Below the pieces are notes generated by a model. That model was not told where the DNA came from and did not search any database. It worked only from the letters and a program-made list of their open reading frames with translations. Shown one piece after another: positions 17,007 to 24,334 of a stretch of DNA of 64,000 nt; position 1 is the stretch's first letter, and every line of letters begins with the position of its first letter. A program made the position numbers and the translations under genes. The stretch comes from an uncultured Dehalococcoidia bacterium (GTDB lineage Bacteria > Chloroflexota > Dehalococcoidia > Lucifugimonadales > G958296245): positions 62,001-126,000 of the forward strand of contig OY282458.1 in the NCBI GenBank assembly GCA_958296245.1, written 5' to 3'.

Positions 17007-18083
17007 TTAACGGTACCGACCGCGCGCTTGAACCTCCAGCACCACGTCGAGCCTATCGTTCCTGACGCCGTACATGTAATCGTAGAGATTGACGCAAGCG
17101 CCTATGTCCCACGGAGTGTACCAGACCGGGGCGCCGAGGGCAGTCGAGACAGGGCCGCCCACGTCGATGATGCCGTGCTCGGCGCTGAGGCTGCGAAGCT
17201 TCGCCCCGGGGATGTTGTCCACGGACGGCTCTCCTGTGTCGTTGCCGATCGCCTTGCGCCCGGTGTCGGTGATGATCACGCCCGGCTCGGGGAGACTGGA
17301 CACGGAGCCGAGGACCCTTGCGGCCGGCTCGAAGCGGTTGCGGTGGCGCAGGTCGCTCAGCGCATATGACCCCGCTCGTACCTCCGTGACGCCCTCCACG
17401 TTTGCGGGGACGTGGCCGCGCCCTCCGCCGGCGCTGGCGGTTTCCACCTCCAACCCGTTCCGCTCCAGCTCGCGGCGCGCGTCCAGCAGCCTCTCCAACG
17501 AGGAGTCATCCTCGCCCGGGCCTGCCTCTCCCTCCGCGTCGTGGGTCATGAGCCCGGCCAAGTGCAGGCCGGGTGCCCGGGCAACCTGCGACGCTAGGTC
17601 CACGGCGGCCCGGCCCGGTTGGACGCCAGACCATCCACGTCCTGAATCCACGTTGATGAGAACGTGGAGGGTGACTTTCTGGGAAGCCGCGGCCTCCGAG
17701 AGGGAGCGAACGTTGCCGGCGTTGTCTGCGGCCACGGAAACTTTGGCGCGGCGCGCGAGCGCGCAGAGCCGCCCGATCTTGGACGGCGTGACCACCATGG
17801 AAGCCACGAGCAGGTCAGTGATCCCGTTGGAGGCGAACACCTCGGCTTGACCGACGGTCGCCGCGCTGACGCCCCCGACCGTACCCCCCGCAGCGAGCTG
17901 CACGTGTGCGATGGCGGGGCATCGGTGGGACTCGACGCAGGGCCGCAGCTTGACGGCGCCATCTCGGAAGGACGAGTGCATCGATTCGACGTTTCGGCCC
18001 AGCGCTTCAAGGTCGACGACCAGCGCCGGGGTGTCAAGCTCCTCGACGTGGGACCCCACTGGCTTGAATATAGGCCGCTGCAT
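17007..18083 (-). CDS. D-threonine aldolase-like (alanine racemase N-domain fold) protein lacking the PLP lysine
   Basis: 358 residues. The family start 'VEELDTPALVVDLEALGRNV' and the middle barrel strands are clear, as is 'SAEHG' near the C terminus. In the family, PLP binds the first lysine of the motif HAKTHK; here residues 49-54 read CVESHR, so that lysine is Glu51. The C-terminal metal site P-N-H-V-C-x-x-V-N-L is changed to P-W-D-I-G-A-C-V-N-L, so the His and Cys ligands are also gone. It heads the operon with three sialidase-like genes. It may be a pseudoenzyme or a binding protein; frame and length are intact, so it is not a plain pseudogene. Confidence 0.85.
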   Translation of the reverse strand: MQRPIFKPVGSHVEELDTPALVVDLEALGRNVESMHSSFRDGAVKLRPCVESHRCPAIAHVQLAAGGTVGGVSAATVGQAEVFASNGITDLLVASMVVTPSKIGRLCALARRAKVSVAADNAGNVRSLSEAAASQKVTLHVLINVDSGRGWSGVQPGRAAVDLASQVARAPGLHLAGLMTHDAEGEAGPGEDDSSLERLLDARRELERNGLEVETASAGGGRGHVPANVEGVTEVRAGSYALSDLRHRNRFEPAARVLGSVSSLPEPGVIITDTGRKAIGNDTGEPSVDNIPGAKLRSLSAEHGIIDVGGPVSTALGAPVWYTPWDIGACVNLYDYMYGVRNDRLDVVLEVQARGRYR

Positions 18084-18243
18084 ACGGGAACCCTATCTGC
18101 TCCATCGCGGGAGTGAGGCCGGGGCGCCCCCTAGCTTTGAGGCAGCCCGGAGCATAGCATACGATCTGTTCGTAGTCCACGACTGGCCCCCCGGGAGGCG
18201 CCGGGGGGTGGTGCTCGGGTCGCTCTATCACGTGCCCCGACGC

Positions 18244-18249
18244 TATAAT
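18244..18249 (+). promoter_or_regulatory. Putative -10 box of the small membrane protein gene
   Basis: A consensus TATAAT stands about 50 bp before the TTG start at 18299. No good -35 hexamer is seen at 16-18 bp upstream, so this is only a likely promoter. Confidence 0.4.
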
Positions 18250-18298
18250 TGACGACCAGAACCCTTGTGGCAGGGCCGCCCTCCGGAGGAGGTTTGAT

Positions 18299-18811
18299 TT
18301 GAATCTGGAGAAGATGGAGCTTGGAGAGATCGGCTTGAGTGACGGCGAGAGCGTAGACAGCAGCGTCACCGACCGCGATCACAACGTCGTACTGCTGACC
18401 AACAAGCGAGTCGTCCAGGTCAGGGGCAAGAGCGGACGCCGGGAGGCTACGTTCATCTGCCTGGAAAACATCGATAGCGTCGATGTCTCCAGGGACCGCA
18501 AGGGCTATGGCGCCTACGTCTGGGGTGTAGCGGCGTTCTTGGTCGCAATTGGCATCTACGCCGTCTGGGACCATCCGGCTGGCAGGATAGCTGCCGCTCT
18601 GGCTGTCGCCGCCATGGGAGCCTTTCTGGTGGTCGACCACCTCATCACCCCCAAGAGCGTCACGACTACCTTCAGGGCCGGGTCGTCGATGCTCCAATGC
18701 TCCATGACGGGCTCGCGCGCACTGCGGGAAATGTACGTCCTAGTGAACAGCCTGTTCCGCCTCAAGCACCGCGAAGAGCCTGAGCCGCCCCGTATCTTCG
18801 CCCTCCGCTAG
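18299..18811 (+). CDS. Small PH-like/two-transmembrane protein of unknown function
   Basis: 170 residues from a TTG with a strong GGAGGAGG ribosome site. The N-terminal ~65 residues ('VVLLTNKRVVQVRG', 'TFICLENIDSVDVSR') resemble bacterial PH-like domains often found in membrane proteins. Two hydrophobic helices follow at about 72-90 and 95-113. The C-terminal ~50 residues are soluble. I do not recognise a named family. It reads away from the sialidase-like operon and is followed by repeats, so it is monocistronic. Confidence 0.75.
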   Translation: MNLEKMELGEIGLSDGESVDSSVTDRDHNVVLLTNKRVVQVRGKSGRREATFICLENIDSVDVSRDRKGYGAYVWGVAAFLVAIGIYAVWDHPAGRIAAALAVAAMGAFLVVDHLITPKSVTTTFRAGSSMLQCSMTGSRALREMYVLVNSLFRLKHREEPEPPRIFALR

Positions 18812-19450
18812 CAAGAGGGGTCCCTTGTCCGCGATTGATCGGCCAGGGCATCGCGTCCTGTCCCGGCAGGGGGGATGGGCGCTGTGCCCCCACTTACCAA
18901 GGGGCGGGCGGGGATCAAAAACGTCTGCCTTATCGCGGCTACGCCAGTCGAAAAGACCTCACGAAGTGAACTGTTCAGTCTCTGTGAGACCCGAAGGTAG
19001 GTTCTCCTGTCCGGCAGGGGGGATGGGGGCCGTGCCCCCACTTACCAAGGGGCGGGCGGGGATCAAAAACGTCTGCCTTATCGCGGCTACGCCAGTCGAA
19101 AAGACCTCACGAAGTGAACTGTTCAGTCTCTGTGAGACCCGAAGGTAGGTTCTCCTGTCCGGCAGGGGGGATGGGGGCCGTGCCCCCACTTACCAAGGGG
19201 CGGGCGGGGATCAAAAACGTCTGCCTTATCGCGGCTACGCCAGTCGAAAAGACCTCACGAAGTGAACTGTTCAGTCTCTGTGAGACCCGAAGGTAGGTTC
19301 TCCTGTCCCGGCAGGGGGGATGGGGGCCGTGCCCCCACTTACCAAGGGGCGGGCGGGGATCAAAAACGTCTGCCTCATCGCGGCCACGCCAGTTACAGCG
19401 AGTACAGTAGTTTGTCAAACGGTCACAAATGGTCATAGAATCAAAACGGG
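18812..19450. other. 639-bp intergenic stretch filled by a tandem R1 array
   Basis: No gene is credible here. Short open frames on both strands come from the R1 repeat and repeat themselves every 148 bp. The array is followed by about 55 bp of unique sequence and then tRNA-Pro. Confidence 0.8.
18849..19395 (+). repeat. Tandem array of R1 repeat, about 3.6 units of 148 bp
   Basis: The block CCGGCAGGGGGGATGGG starts at 18863, 19011, 19159 and 19308, i.e. periods of 148, 148 and 149 bp. Units two and three look identical at every position I compared; the first and last differ at a few bases. Each unit holds the GCCCCCA hairpin arm, GATCAAAAACGTCTGCC, TATCGCGGCTACGCCAG, CACGAAGTGAACTGTTCAG and TCTGTGAGACC. 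Confidence 0.92.
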
Positions 19451-19525
19451 CGGGGTGTGGCGCAGCGGAAGCGCGCCTGGTTTGGGACCAGGAGGTCGCC
19501 GGTTCGATCCCGGCCGCCCCGACCA
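19451..19525 (+). tRNA. tRNA-Pro (anticodon TGG)
   Basis: 75 nt including an encoded CCA. Acceptor CGGGGTG pairs with CGCCCCG (one G-U). D arm GCGC...GCGC, anticodon stem CCTGG/CCAGG with loop TTTGGGA, anticodon TGG, T arm GCCGG-TTCGATC-CCGGC. It reads proline CCN codons. It lies directly after the tandem repeat array and about 100 bp before a sialidase-like gene. Confidence 0.96.
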
Positions 19526-19622
19526 AGAGTAGCCGTCCGTCGCGGAGCGGGACATCAGACCACAGCTAATCGACCTTTCGAGCGAAACCCACCGGCGCGT
19601 CATCGTCGACCAGGTCGATGGC

Positions 19623-20648
19623 GTGTACTTGGGCCAACCCGACACCGTGCTGCTCAGGGATGGGAAGACCATGCTCGCGGCTTACCCCCTTGGACACGGC
19701 GGGCCCGACACGGTCTTGAAGAGGAGCGGCGACGGCGGCCTGACGTGGAGCGGCAGACTACCCGTCCCGGCTAACTTCCAAGGCAAACACAACGCGCCCT
19801 CCGTACACCGCGTTGTAGACCCTTCCGGCGTGGAGAGGCTGGTGCTGTTCGTCTCCCACCCCGCAATGGTCCGGTCTATCTCCGAGGACGACGGAGAGAC
19901 TTGGACGCCGTTGGAGCCTCTGTTCGGCAGCGAAATGCGCGGGACGCCGGGCTACAAGGGCCACGCGCCCCCGAAGTCCGTCATTCCCACCCTTGGAGGG
20001 ATGCGCTACGTTGCGGCCTACCATGACCACTACGAAGACGACGGCAAGCAGGTTGTGGAGACCATGCAGATAACGAGCGTCGACGGCGGCCTCAGTTGGT
20101 CGAAGCCGAGGGTGACGAGCAGGCACCCGGCGTACCCGGGCGCCGAGCCGTGCGAGCCGGCGCTCATCCACTCCCCCGACGGCGGCCAGATCCTCTGCCT
20201 CGCGCGAGAGAACTCACGCCGTTACAACTCCCTATGGATGGCGAGCAGCTACGAGGGAGAGACTTGGACGGAGATGCGGGAGCTCCCGTGGGAGCTGACG
20301 GGAGACCGGCACGTCGCCCGGTATGCGCCTGACGGCCGTTTGGTAGTGACCTTCCGAGACATGGCCCCCGGGAGCAGCACGTACGGAGATTTCGTGGCCT
20401 GGGTCGGGAGCTACGACGACGTAGCGGCAGGGAGGCTCGGACAATACCGCGTCCGGCTTCTCCAGAACCACGGGAGGCCCGGAGATACGGGATACGCGGG
20501 CCTCGATGTCCTGCCAGACGGTACGATGGTGTCCACCACCTACTGCGCCATCGAACCGGGGCAACAGCCCTTGGTCGTCAGCCTGAGGTTCACCTTGGAG
20601 GAAATAGACGAGGCAGCGAACCAGGGCTTTAGCTATGACGTTGGATGA
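19623..20648 (+). CDS. Sialidase-like BNR/Asp-box propeller protein
   Basis: 341 residues from GTG 19623. Asp boxes: 'SGDGGLTW', 'SEDDGETW', 'SVDGGLSW', plus 'SYEGETW'. 'HAPPKSVIPTLGG' and 'CEPALIHSPDGGQILCLARENSR' resemble annotated sialidase/neuraminidase-like proteins. This is a different subgroup from the tandem trio. Family-like sequence (DLSSETHRRVIVDQVDG) continues upstream to about 19560, but no ATG, GTG or TTG lies between the in-frame TAG at 19530 and GTG 19623. The 3' end overlaps the next gene by 14 bp, so the pair is coupled. No signal peptide. Confidence 0.8.
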   Translation: MYLGQPDTVLLRDGKTMLAAYPLGHGGPDTVLKRSGDGGLTWSGRLPVPANFQGKHNAPSVHRVVDPSGVERLVLFVSHPAMVRSISEDDGETWTPLEPLFGSEMRGTPGYKGHAPPKSVIPTLGGMRYVAAYHDHYEDDGKQVVETMQITSVDGGLSWSKPRVTSRHPAYPGAEPCEPALIHSPDGGQILCLARENSRRYNSLWMASSYEGETWTEMRELPWELTGDRHVARYAPDGRLVVTFRDMAPGSSTYGDFVAWVGSYDDVAAGRLGQYRVRLLQNHGRPGDTGYAGLDVLPDGTMVSTTYCAIEPGQQPLVVSLRFTLEEIDEAANQGFSYDVG

Positions 20649-21747
20649 GGTGATGAATCACAAGCGGCACGGCATTATGTTCCCCACGATGGTCGTCGGG
20701 AGTCTTCCGCGCCCTCAGTGGGTGCGCGACCTGATAGAGGACCGCAAGGCCGGACGAGTGAGCGAGGCCGAAGCGGACCGCCTCTTGGACGACGCGGTGC
20801 CGTCCGCCGTCCACATGCAGGAGCGGGCCGGGCTGGACTTCGTATCCGACGGCGAATGGCGCAGGGAGAGCTACGTCAAGGTGTTCGCCGACGCGGTGCG
20901 CGGCTTCGCCCACGACCTCATCGAGATCGATACCCCGCGCGGCAGCGGGCTGGCGTACCCTGCGGTCGTGTCGAAGCTCGAAGCCCGGCGCCCCATAGCG
21001 GCAGACGAGGCCCGCTTCCTGCGGGCCCGCACGGAACGCAAGGTCCTCGTAGCCGTACCATCTCCCTATACGATCGGGCGCCGGATGTGGAGCCCGTACC
21101 ACTCGAGGCGGGCCTACCCCACCCCCGAGGCATTCATGGAGGCGTGCATCCCCATCATTCGCGGCGAGATCATGAAGCTGGCGAGTATCGGGGTGGACGC
21201 CATTCAGTTGGACGATCCCTGGCTGGCCCTCTTGGTGGACCCCGCCTACCGGGAGCGCGAGGGAATCACGGACGTGGATAGGGAGCTCGAACTCTCCGTC
21301 AGATGCGTGAACGAAGCCGTCAAGGGTGTCGCGGACGTGCATCTCTCGGTGCACGTGTGCCACGCGCACTACAACCGCCGGCACGCGACGCAGGGGCCGT
21401 ATGATCTGATCATCGGCGCACTGGCCGGCATGAACGTCGACCGGTTCGCTATGGAGTACGCCACCCCCGACGCCGGCGGCGTCGAGTCCTTGAAGGGGTT
21501 CCCACCCGACAAGACGCTGGGGTTGGGCGTCATCGACCACACGGATCGGAATATCGAAGAGCCCGAAGATGTCGTCTCGCGTGTCGAGCGTGCGATGGAG
21601 TACGTGCCCAAAGAGCGCGTCACGCTCAACCCGGACTGCGGGTTCTCGCCGTCCAGCTCGAACCCGATGGACTTCGACGAAGCTTACCTGAAGCTTAGCA
21701 ACATGTGCCGAGGCGCTTCCCTGCTCCGCGACAAGTACGGCGCGTGA
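20635..21747 (+). CDS. Cobalamin-independent methionine synthase-like (MetE C-domain) protein
   Basis: 370 residues, a single catalytic barrel rather than the ~750-residue two-barrel MetE. The zinc ligands of the family are visible: H240-x-C242 in 'VHVCHAHYN', E274 and C335 in 'NPDCGF'. 'VGSLPRP' and 'SDGEWRRESY' are typical N-terminal blocks. Short MetE-like proteins transfer methyl groups between diverse thiols or act on other C1 donors. Its coupling to a sialidase-like gene argues for a catabolic or demethylation role rather than methionine synthesis (inference). ATG 20653 is an alternative start. Confidence 0.82.
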   Translation: MTLDEVMNHKRHGIMFPTMVVGSLPRPQWVRDLIEDRKAGRVSEAEADRLLDDAVPSAVHMQERAGLDFVSDGEWRRESYVKVFADAVRGFAHDLIEIDTPRGSGLAYPAVVSKLEARRPIAADEARFLRARTERKVLVAVPSPYTIGRRMWSPYHSRRAYPTPEAFMEACIPIIRGEIMKLASIGVDAIQLDDPWLALLVDPAYREREGITDVDRELELSVRCVNEAVKGVADVHLSVHVCHAHYNRRHATQGPYDLIIGALAGMNVDRFAMEYATPDAGGVESLKGFPPDKTLGLGVIDHTDRNIEEPEDVVSRVERAMEYVPKERVTLNPDCGFSPSSSNPMDFDEAYLKLSNMCRGASLLRDKYGA

Positions 21748-21789
21748 GTACCCCGGCAGGCGGCGCCCTATGGTGCGCTAGGCCGACTG

Positions 21790-22074
21790 CTAATAGACGT
21801 CGAGCGTGAAGCCGCGTCCCTGCGGCGACTCTTTGAAGTCGAACACCGATTTTGAGAGCTGCTCGGCGAGCGCCTCGTCGATAAGCAGTACCGGCCTGTC
21901 CTCGTGCCTGACGACGTAGTCGTTGGTACGTTCGCCGTCGGTCACGATACCGAAGTCGCCGGCGCCCTGCCACAGCGGAGGCGTCGCCAATCTGAGATAT
22001 TGCTGAGGCCCTAGGCGTGTGACGCTTGCGACCCTTATGAGCTCCTCGATAGCGGCGTCGGTTACAGTGACCAT
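21790..22074 (-). CDS. HesB/IscA-fold protein without cysteines
   Basis: 94 residues. 'VTVTDAAIEELIRV' at the start, 'RPVLLIDEALAEQLSKSVFDFKES' and the end 'GRGFTLDVY' line up with the A-type Fe-S carrier fold (IscA, SufA, HesB). All three cluster-binding cysteines of that family are missing, and the chain has no cysteine at all; it ends before the C-terminal CGCG segment. It is therefore unlikely to carry Fe-S clusters. Convergent with the MetE-like gene and 27 bp beyond the 3-hydroxyacyl-CoA dehydrogenase stop. Confidence 0.75.
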   Translation of the reverse strand: MVTVTDAAIEELIRVASVTRLGPQQYLRLATPPLWQGAGDFGIVTDGERTNDYVVRHEDRPVLLIDEALAEQLSKSVFDFKESPQGRGFTLDVY

Positions 22075-22101
22075 GACCCTCCGTTCATGGACACCCTCCG
22101 C

Positions 22102-23052
22102 CTACGCATCGCCTCGGGAAAGTCCCTCCAGCGTGGCAAGGGCTCGGGCAATACGCTGCCTCACCGACGCGGCTGACTCCTCGGTCCAGGAATAGAAGCC
22201 CTTACCGGACTTCAAGCCAAGGTCGCCCCGATCCACCATCTCTCGGAGGACGTCCGGCGTCCTTGCAGAACGATCGATCTCGGGGAATAGCTGATCGACT
22301 ATGGCCGTAATCGTGTCCCACCCGGCGACGTCGAACACCTCCAAGGGGCCGGCGACCGAAAGCCGCCTCCCGAAGCTCGTCTTGACCACGGTATCGACGT
22401 CCTCGGCGCTGGCGATCCCCTGCTCCACGATGGAAACGGCCTCGCGCAGCAAGGCGAACTGCATCCGGTTGCCTATGAACCCCAACGACTCCTTGCGAAG
22501 CACGACTGGGCTCTTGCCAATCGCCGACAGTATGCCGCAGAGCGTATCGACGGTCTGTCCCGCCGTTTCGGGACCCGGAACAACCTCCACTAGGGGGAGG
22601 AGGTATGGGGGGTTCCACCAGTTGGCCACGACGATCTTGTCAGGCCGCTTCGTTCCCGGGGCAAGCTGGCTCGTCATGAACGATGACGTGTTGCTAGCCA
22701 GAATGGAGGAGCCCGCCGAAATCGCGTCCAACTGCTTGAATACGCCGCGCTTGAGCGAGAGGTCTTCGAAGACGGCCTCGATTACGAGGCCTGCCCCTGA
22801 CACGGCCTTGTCGAGCGAGGACTCGGTATGAATCCGATCCATTGCCCGCTCCGCAGCATCGCTGCCGACTAGGCCCACGGTCTGGAGCATACCCAAGCTG
22901 GTCCGGATGTTTGCCGCCGCCCGGCGGAGCGCCTCCTCAGTCAGGTCGTTGAGCCAGACCTCGCGTCCGCCCAACGCAAACTGCAACGCGATGCCGTGCC
23001 CCATGAGGCCCGCCCCCACGACGGCGACCCGGCCTTTGTCCTCTGGCTGCAT
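22102..23052 (-). CDS. 3-hydroxyacyl-CoA dehydrogenase
   Basis: 316 residues. The Rossmann motif 'VAVVGAGLMGHGIA' is at the start. 'ASNTSSF' holds the catalytic region, 'NWWNPPYLLPLVEVV' matches the family's H/N-W-x-P block (His replaced by Asn here), and 'KESLGFIGNRMQFALLREAV' with 'GLKSGKGFYSW' mark the C-terminal domain. It would oxidise 3-hydroxyacyl-CoA or a short 3-hydroxy acid with NAD. The ATG at 23052 is chosen over an upstream GTG/ATG because AAGGAG lies just before it. The Asn in place of the usual catalytic His is worth noting. Confidence 0.87.
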   Translation of the reverse strand: MQPEDKGRVAVVGAGLMGHGIALQFALGGREVWLNDLTEEALRRAAANIRTSLGMLQTVGLVGSDAAERAMDRIHTESSLDKAVSGAGLVIEAVFEDLSLKRGVFKQLDAISAGSSILASNTSSFMTSQLAPGTKRPDKIVVANWWNPPYLLPLVEVVPGPETAGQTVDTLCGILSAIGKSPVVLRKESLGFIGNRMQFALLREAVSIVEQGIASAEDVDTVVKTSFGRRLSVAGPLEVFDVAGWDTITAIVDQLFPEIDRSARTPDVLREMVDRGDLGLKSGKGFYSWTEESAASVRQRIARALATLEGLSRGDA

Positions 23053-23152
23053 GAGATCTCCTTCCAAGCGGCCTTGCAATAGCACCATATCACACCGGCG
23101 AGGCGGGACGGCGCCCGCCCTCGCCGCAACGTGGCGGAGGCGGCGCCGATGC

Positions 23153-23158
23153 TATAAT
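23153..23158 (+). promoter_or_regulatory. Putative -10 box for the GyrI-like gene
   Basis: TATAAT lies about 55 bp before the ATG at 23214. No consensus -35 is visible. Because the first in-frame ATG (23157) overlaps this box, the downstream start is preferred. Confidence 0.4.
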
Positions 23159-23213
23159 GAAGGCGCCGCGGCCGGCTGGCTCGCGGCCAGCGAAAGACGG
23201 CGAGGAACAGCGG

Positions 23214-23675
23214 ATGAAACAGGAATTCGAGACCATGCAGATCCAAGCGCAGCCCATCCTGAGTATCCGCACTGCGGCCGCTAAGGACAGGCTCGGGGAA
23301 ATCATGGGGCCTCTGTTCGGGGAAGTGTACGAATACATTCAACAGAGTGGGCAGACGCCGAGCGGTATGCCCTTCTCTATCTACTACTCCATGGACGGCG
23401 ACTCGGTCGACCTCGAATGCGGGATGCCCGTAGCCCAGCCGATGGAGGGCATGGGCCGCATCGAGGCGGGCGAGCTCCCCGGCGGGACCGTGGCGGCAGT
23501 CACCCACGCGGGACCGTACGACGCCCTCCCGCAGACGTGGGCGGCGCTGACGGAGTGGATGTCCTCGCAGGGCCTCCAAGCTGCGGGAGCGCCCTGGGAG
23601 GTGTACGTTACCGACCCGACCGCTGAGCCCGATCAGTCCAAGTGGCGCACGGACATCTTCTTCCCCGTATGCTGA
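23214..23675 (+). CDS. GyrI-like / AraC effector-binding domain protein
   Basis: 153 residues, one SHS2-type GyrI-like domain: 'PILSIRTAAAKDRLGEIMGPLFGEVYEYI', 'SIYYSMDGDSVDLECGMPV', 'GGTVAAVTHAGPYDAL', and 'WEVYVTDPTAEPDQSKWRTDIFFPV'. Such stand-alone domains bind small, often aromatic or amphipathic, ligands. There is no DNA-binding part. Monocistronic, divergent from the dehydrogenase gene. Confidence 0.85.
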   Translation: MKQEFETMQIQAQPILSIRTAAAKDRLGEIMGPLFGEVYEYIQQSGQTPSGMPFSIYYSMDGDSVDLECGMPVAQPMEGMGRIEAGELPGGTVAAVTHAGPYDALPQTWAALTEWMSSQGLQAAGAPWEVYVTDPTAEPDQSKWRTDIFFPVC

Positions 23676-23789
23676 TCGGCGTTTCCGGCCCTGGTCTTGA
23701 CGAGACCGAATAACCCGGCGCCATGCGGCAAGCGCCGCCGCGTTCGCGGCGCATCTGCCGGATCACGCCGGTCAGGGCGGTTGATGGCC

Positions 23790-23795
23790 TATAAT
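23790..23795 (+). promoter_or_regulatory. Putative -10 box of the LOG-like/enolase operon
   Basis: TATAAT about 36 bp before the ATG at 23831; no clear -35 element. Confidence 0.4.
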
Positions 23796-23830
23796 TCAGG
23801 CCGATACTGGACGGTGCGTGGGAAGCGGGA

Positions 23831-24334
23831 ATGATAATTGCCGTCATAGGGGCCGGCAGTCCCTCCGAAGAGGTCTCCAGAATGGCCGAACAGGTCGGCG
23901 CGGAGCTTGCCATGCGCGGCGCTACGGTGATCTGCGGAGGTCTGGGCGGCGTCATGGAGGCGGTGTGCCGAGGCGCCAAGTCCAAGGGCGGCGCCACCGT
24001 CGGAGTACTGCCCGGCAGCGATCCGAACGAGGCCAACCCGTGGGTGGACGTCCCCATCTGCACGGGTCTGGGGCACGCTCGGAACGTCATCATCGTGAAG
24101 ACCGGCAGGGCGGTGATCGCAGTGGGCGGCGCCTACGGCACGCTCTCGGAGATCGGCCACGCCCTCGCCGAACAGACGCCCGTCGTCGGCCTGAATACCT
24201 GGGAGCTCTCCCGAGGCGGCGTCGCCGAGTCGTCCATCCTCATGGCTGACGACCCTGCGGACGCCGTTGACAAGGCCATGAACGCCGCCCGCAGCCGGGC
24301 GGGAACCTCACCCGAAACCGGGCCAGGGTCATGA
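23831..24334 (+). CDS. TIGR00725/LOG-like Rossmann (SLOG) protein
   Basis: 167 residues. 'IAVIGAGSPSEEV', 'VICGGLGGVMEAVCRGAKSKGG', 'LGHARNVIIVKTGRAVIAVGGAYGTLSEIGHAL' follow the TIGR00725 pattern of the SLOG superfamily, related to cytokinin-releasing LOG phosphoribohydrolases and nucleotide-binding proteins. The strict LOG motif PGGxGTxxE appears here as V-GGAYGT-LSE. The stop overlaps the enolase ATG (ATGA), so the two are coupled. Substrate unknown. Confidence 0.85.
   Translation: MIIAVIGAGSPSEEVSRMAEQVGAELAMRGATVICGGLGGVMEAVCRGAKSKGGATVGVLPGSDPNEANPWVDVPICTGLGHARNVIIVKTGRAVIAVGGAYGTLSEIGHALAEQTPVVGLNTWELSRGGVAESSILMADDPADAVDKAMNAARSRAGTSPETGPGS

Noticed and set aside
18812-19450. CRISPR array
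   Set aside because: The 148-bp period is far too long, there are no unique spacers, and no cas genes are near. It is a tandem copy of a dispersed repeat.
18825-19532. Several short frames with GGMGAVPPLTKGRAGIK-like peptides
   Set aside because: They repeat at the 148-bp period and come from the R1 tandem array. R1 copies elsewhere give the same peptides in both strands, so they are not genes.
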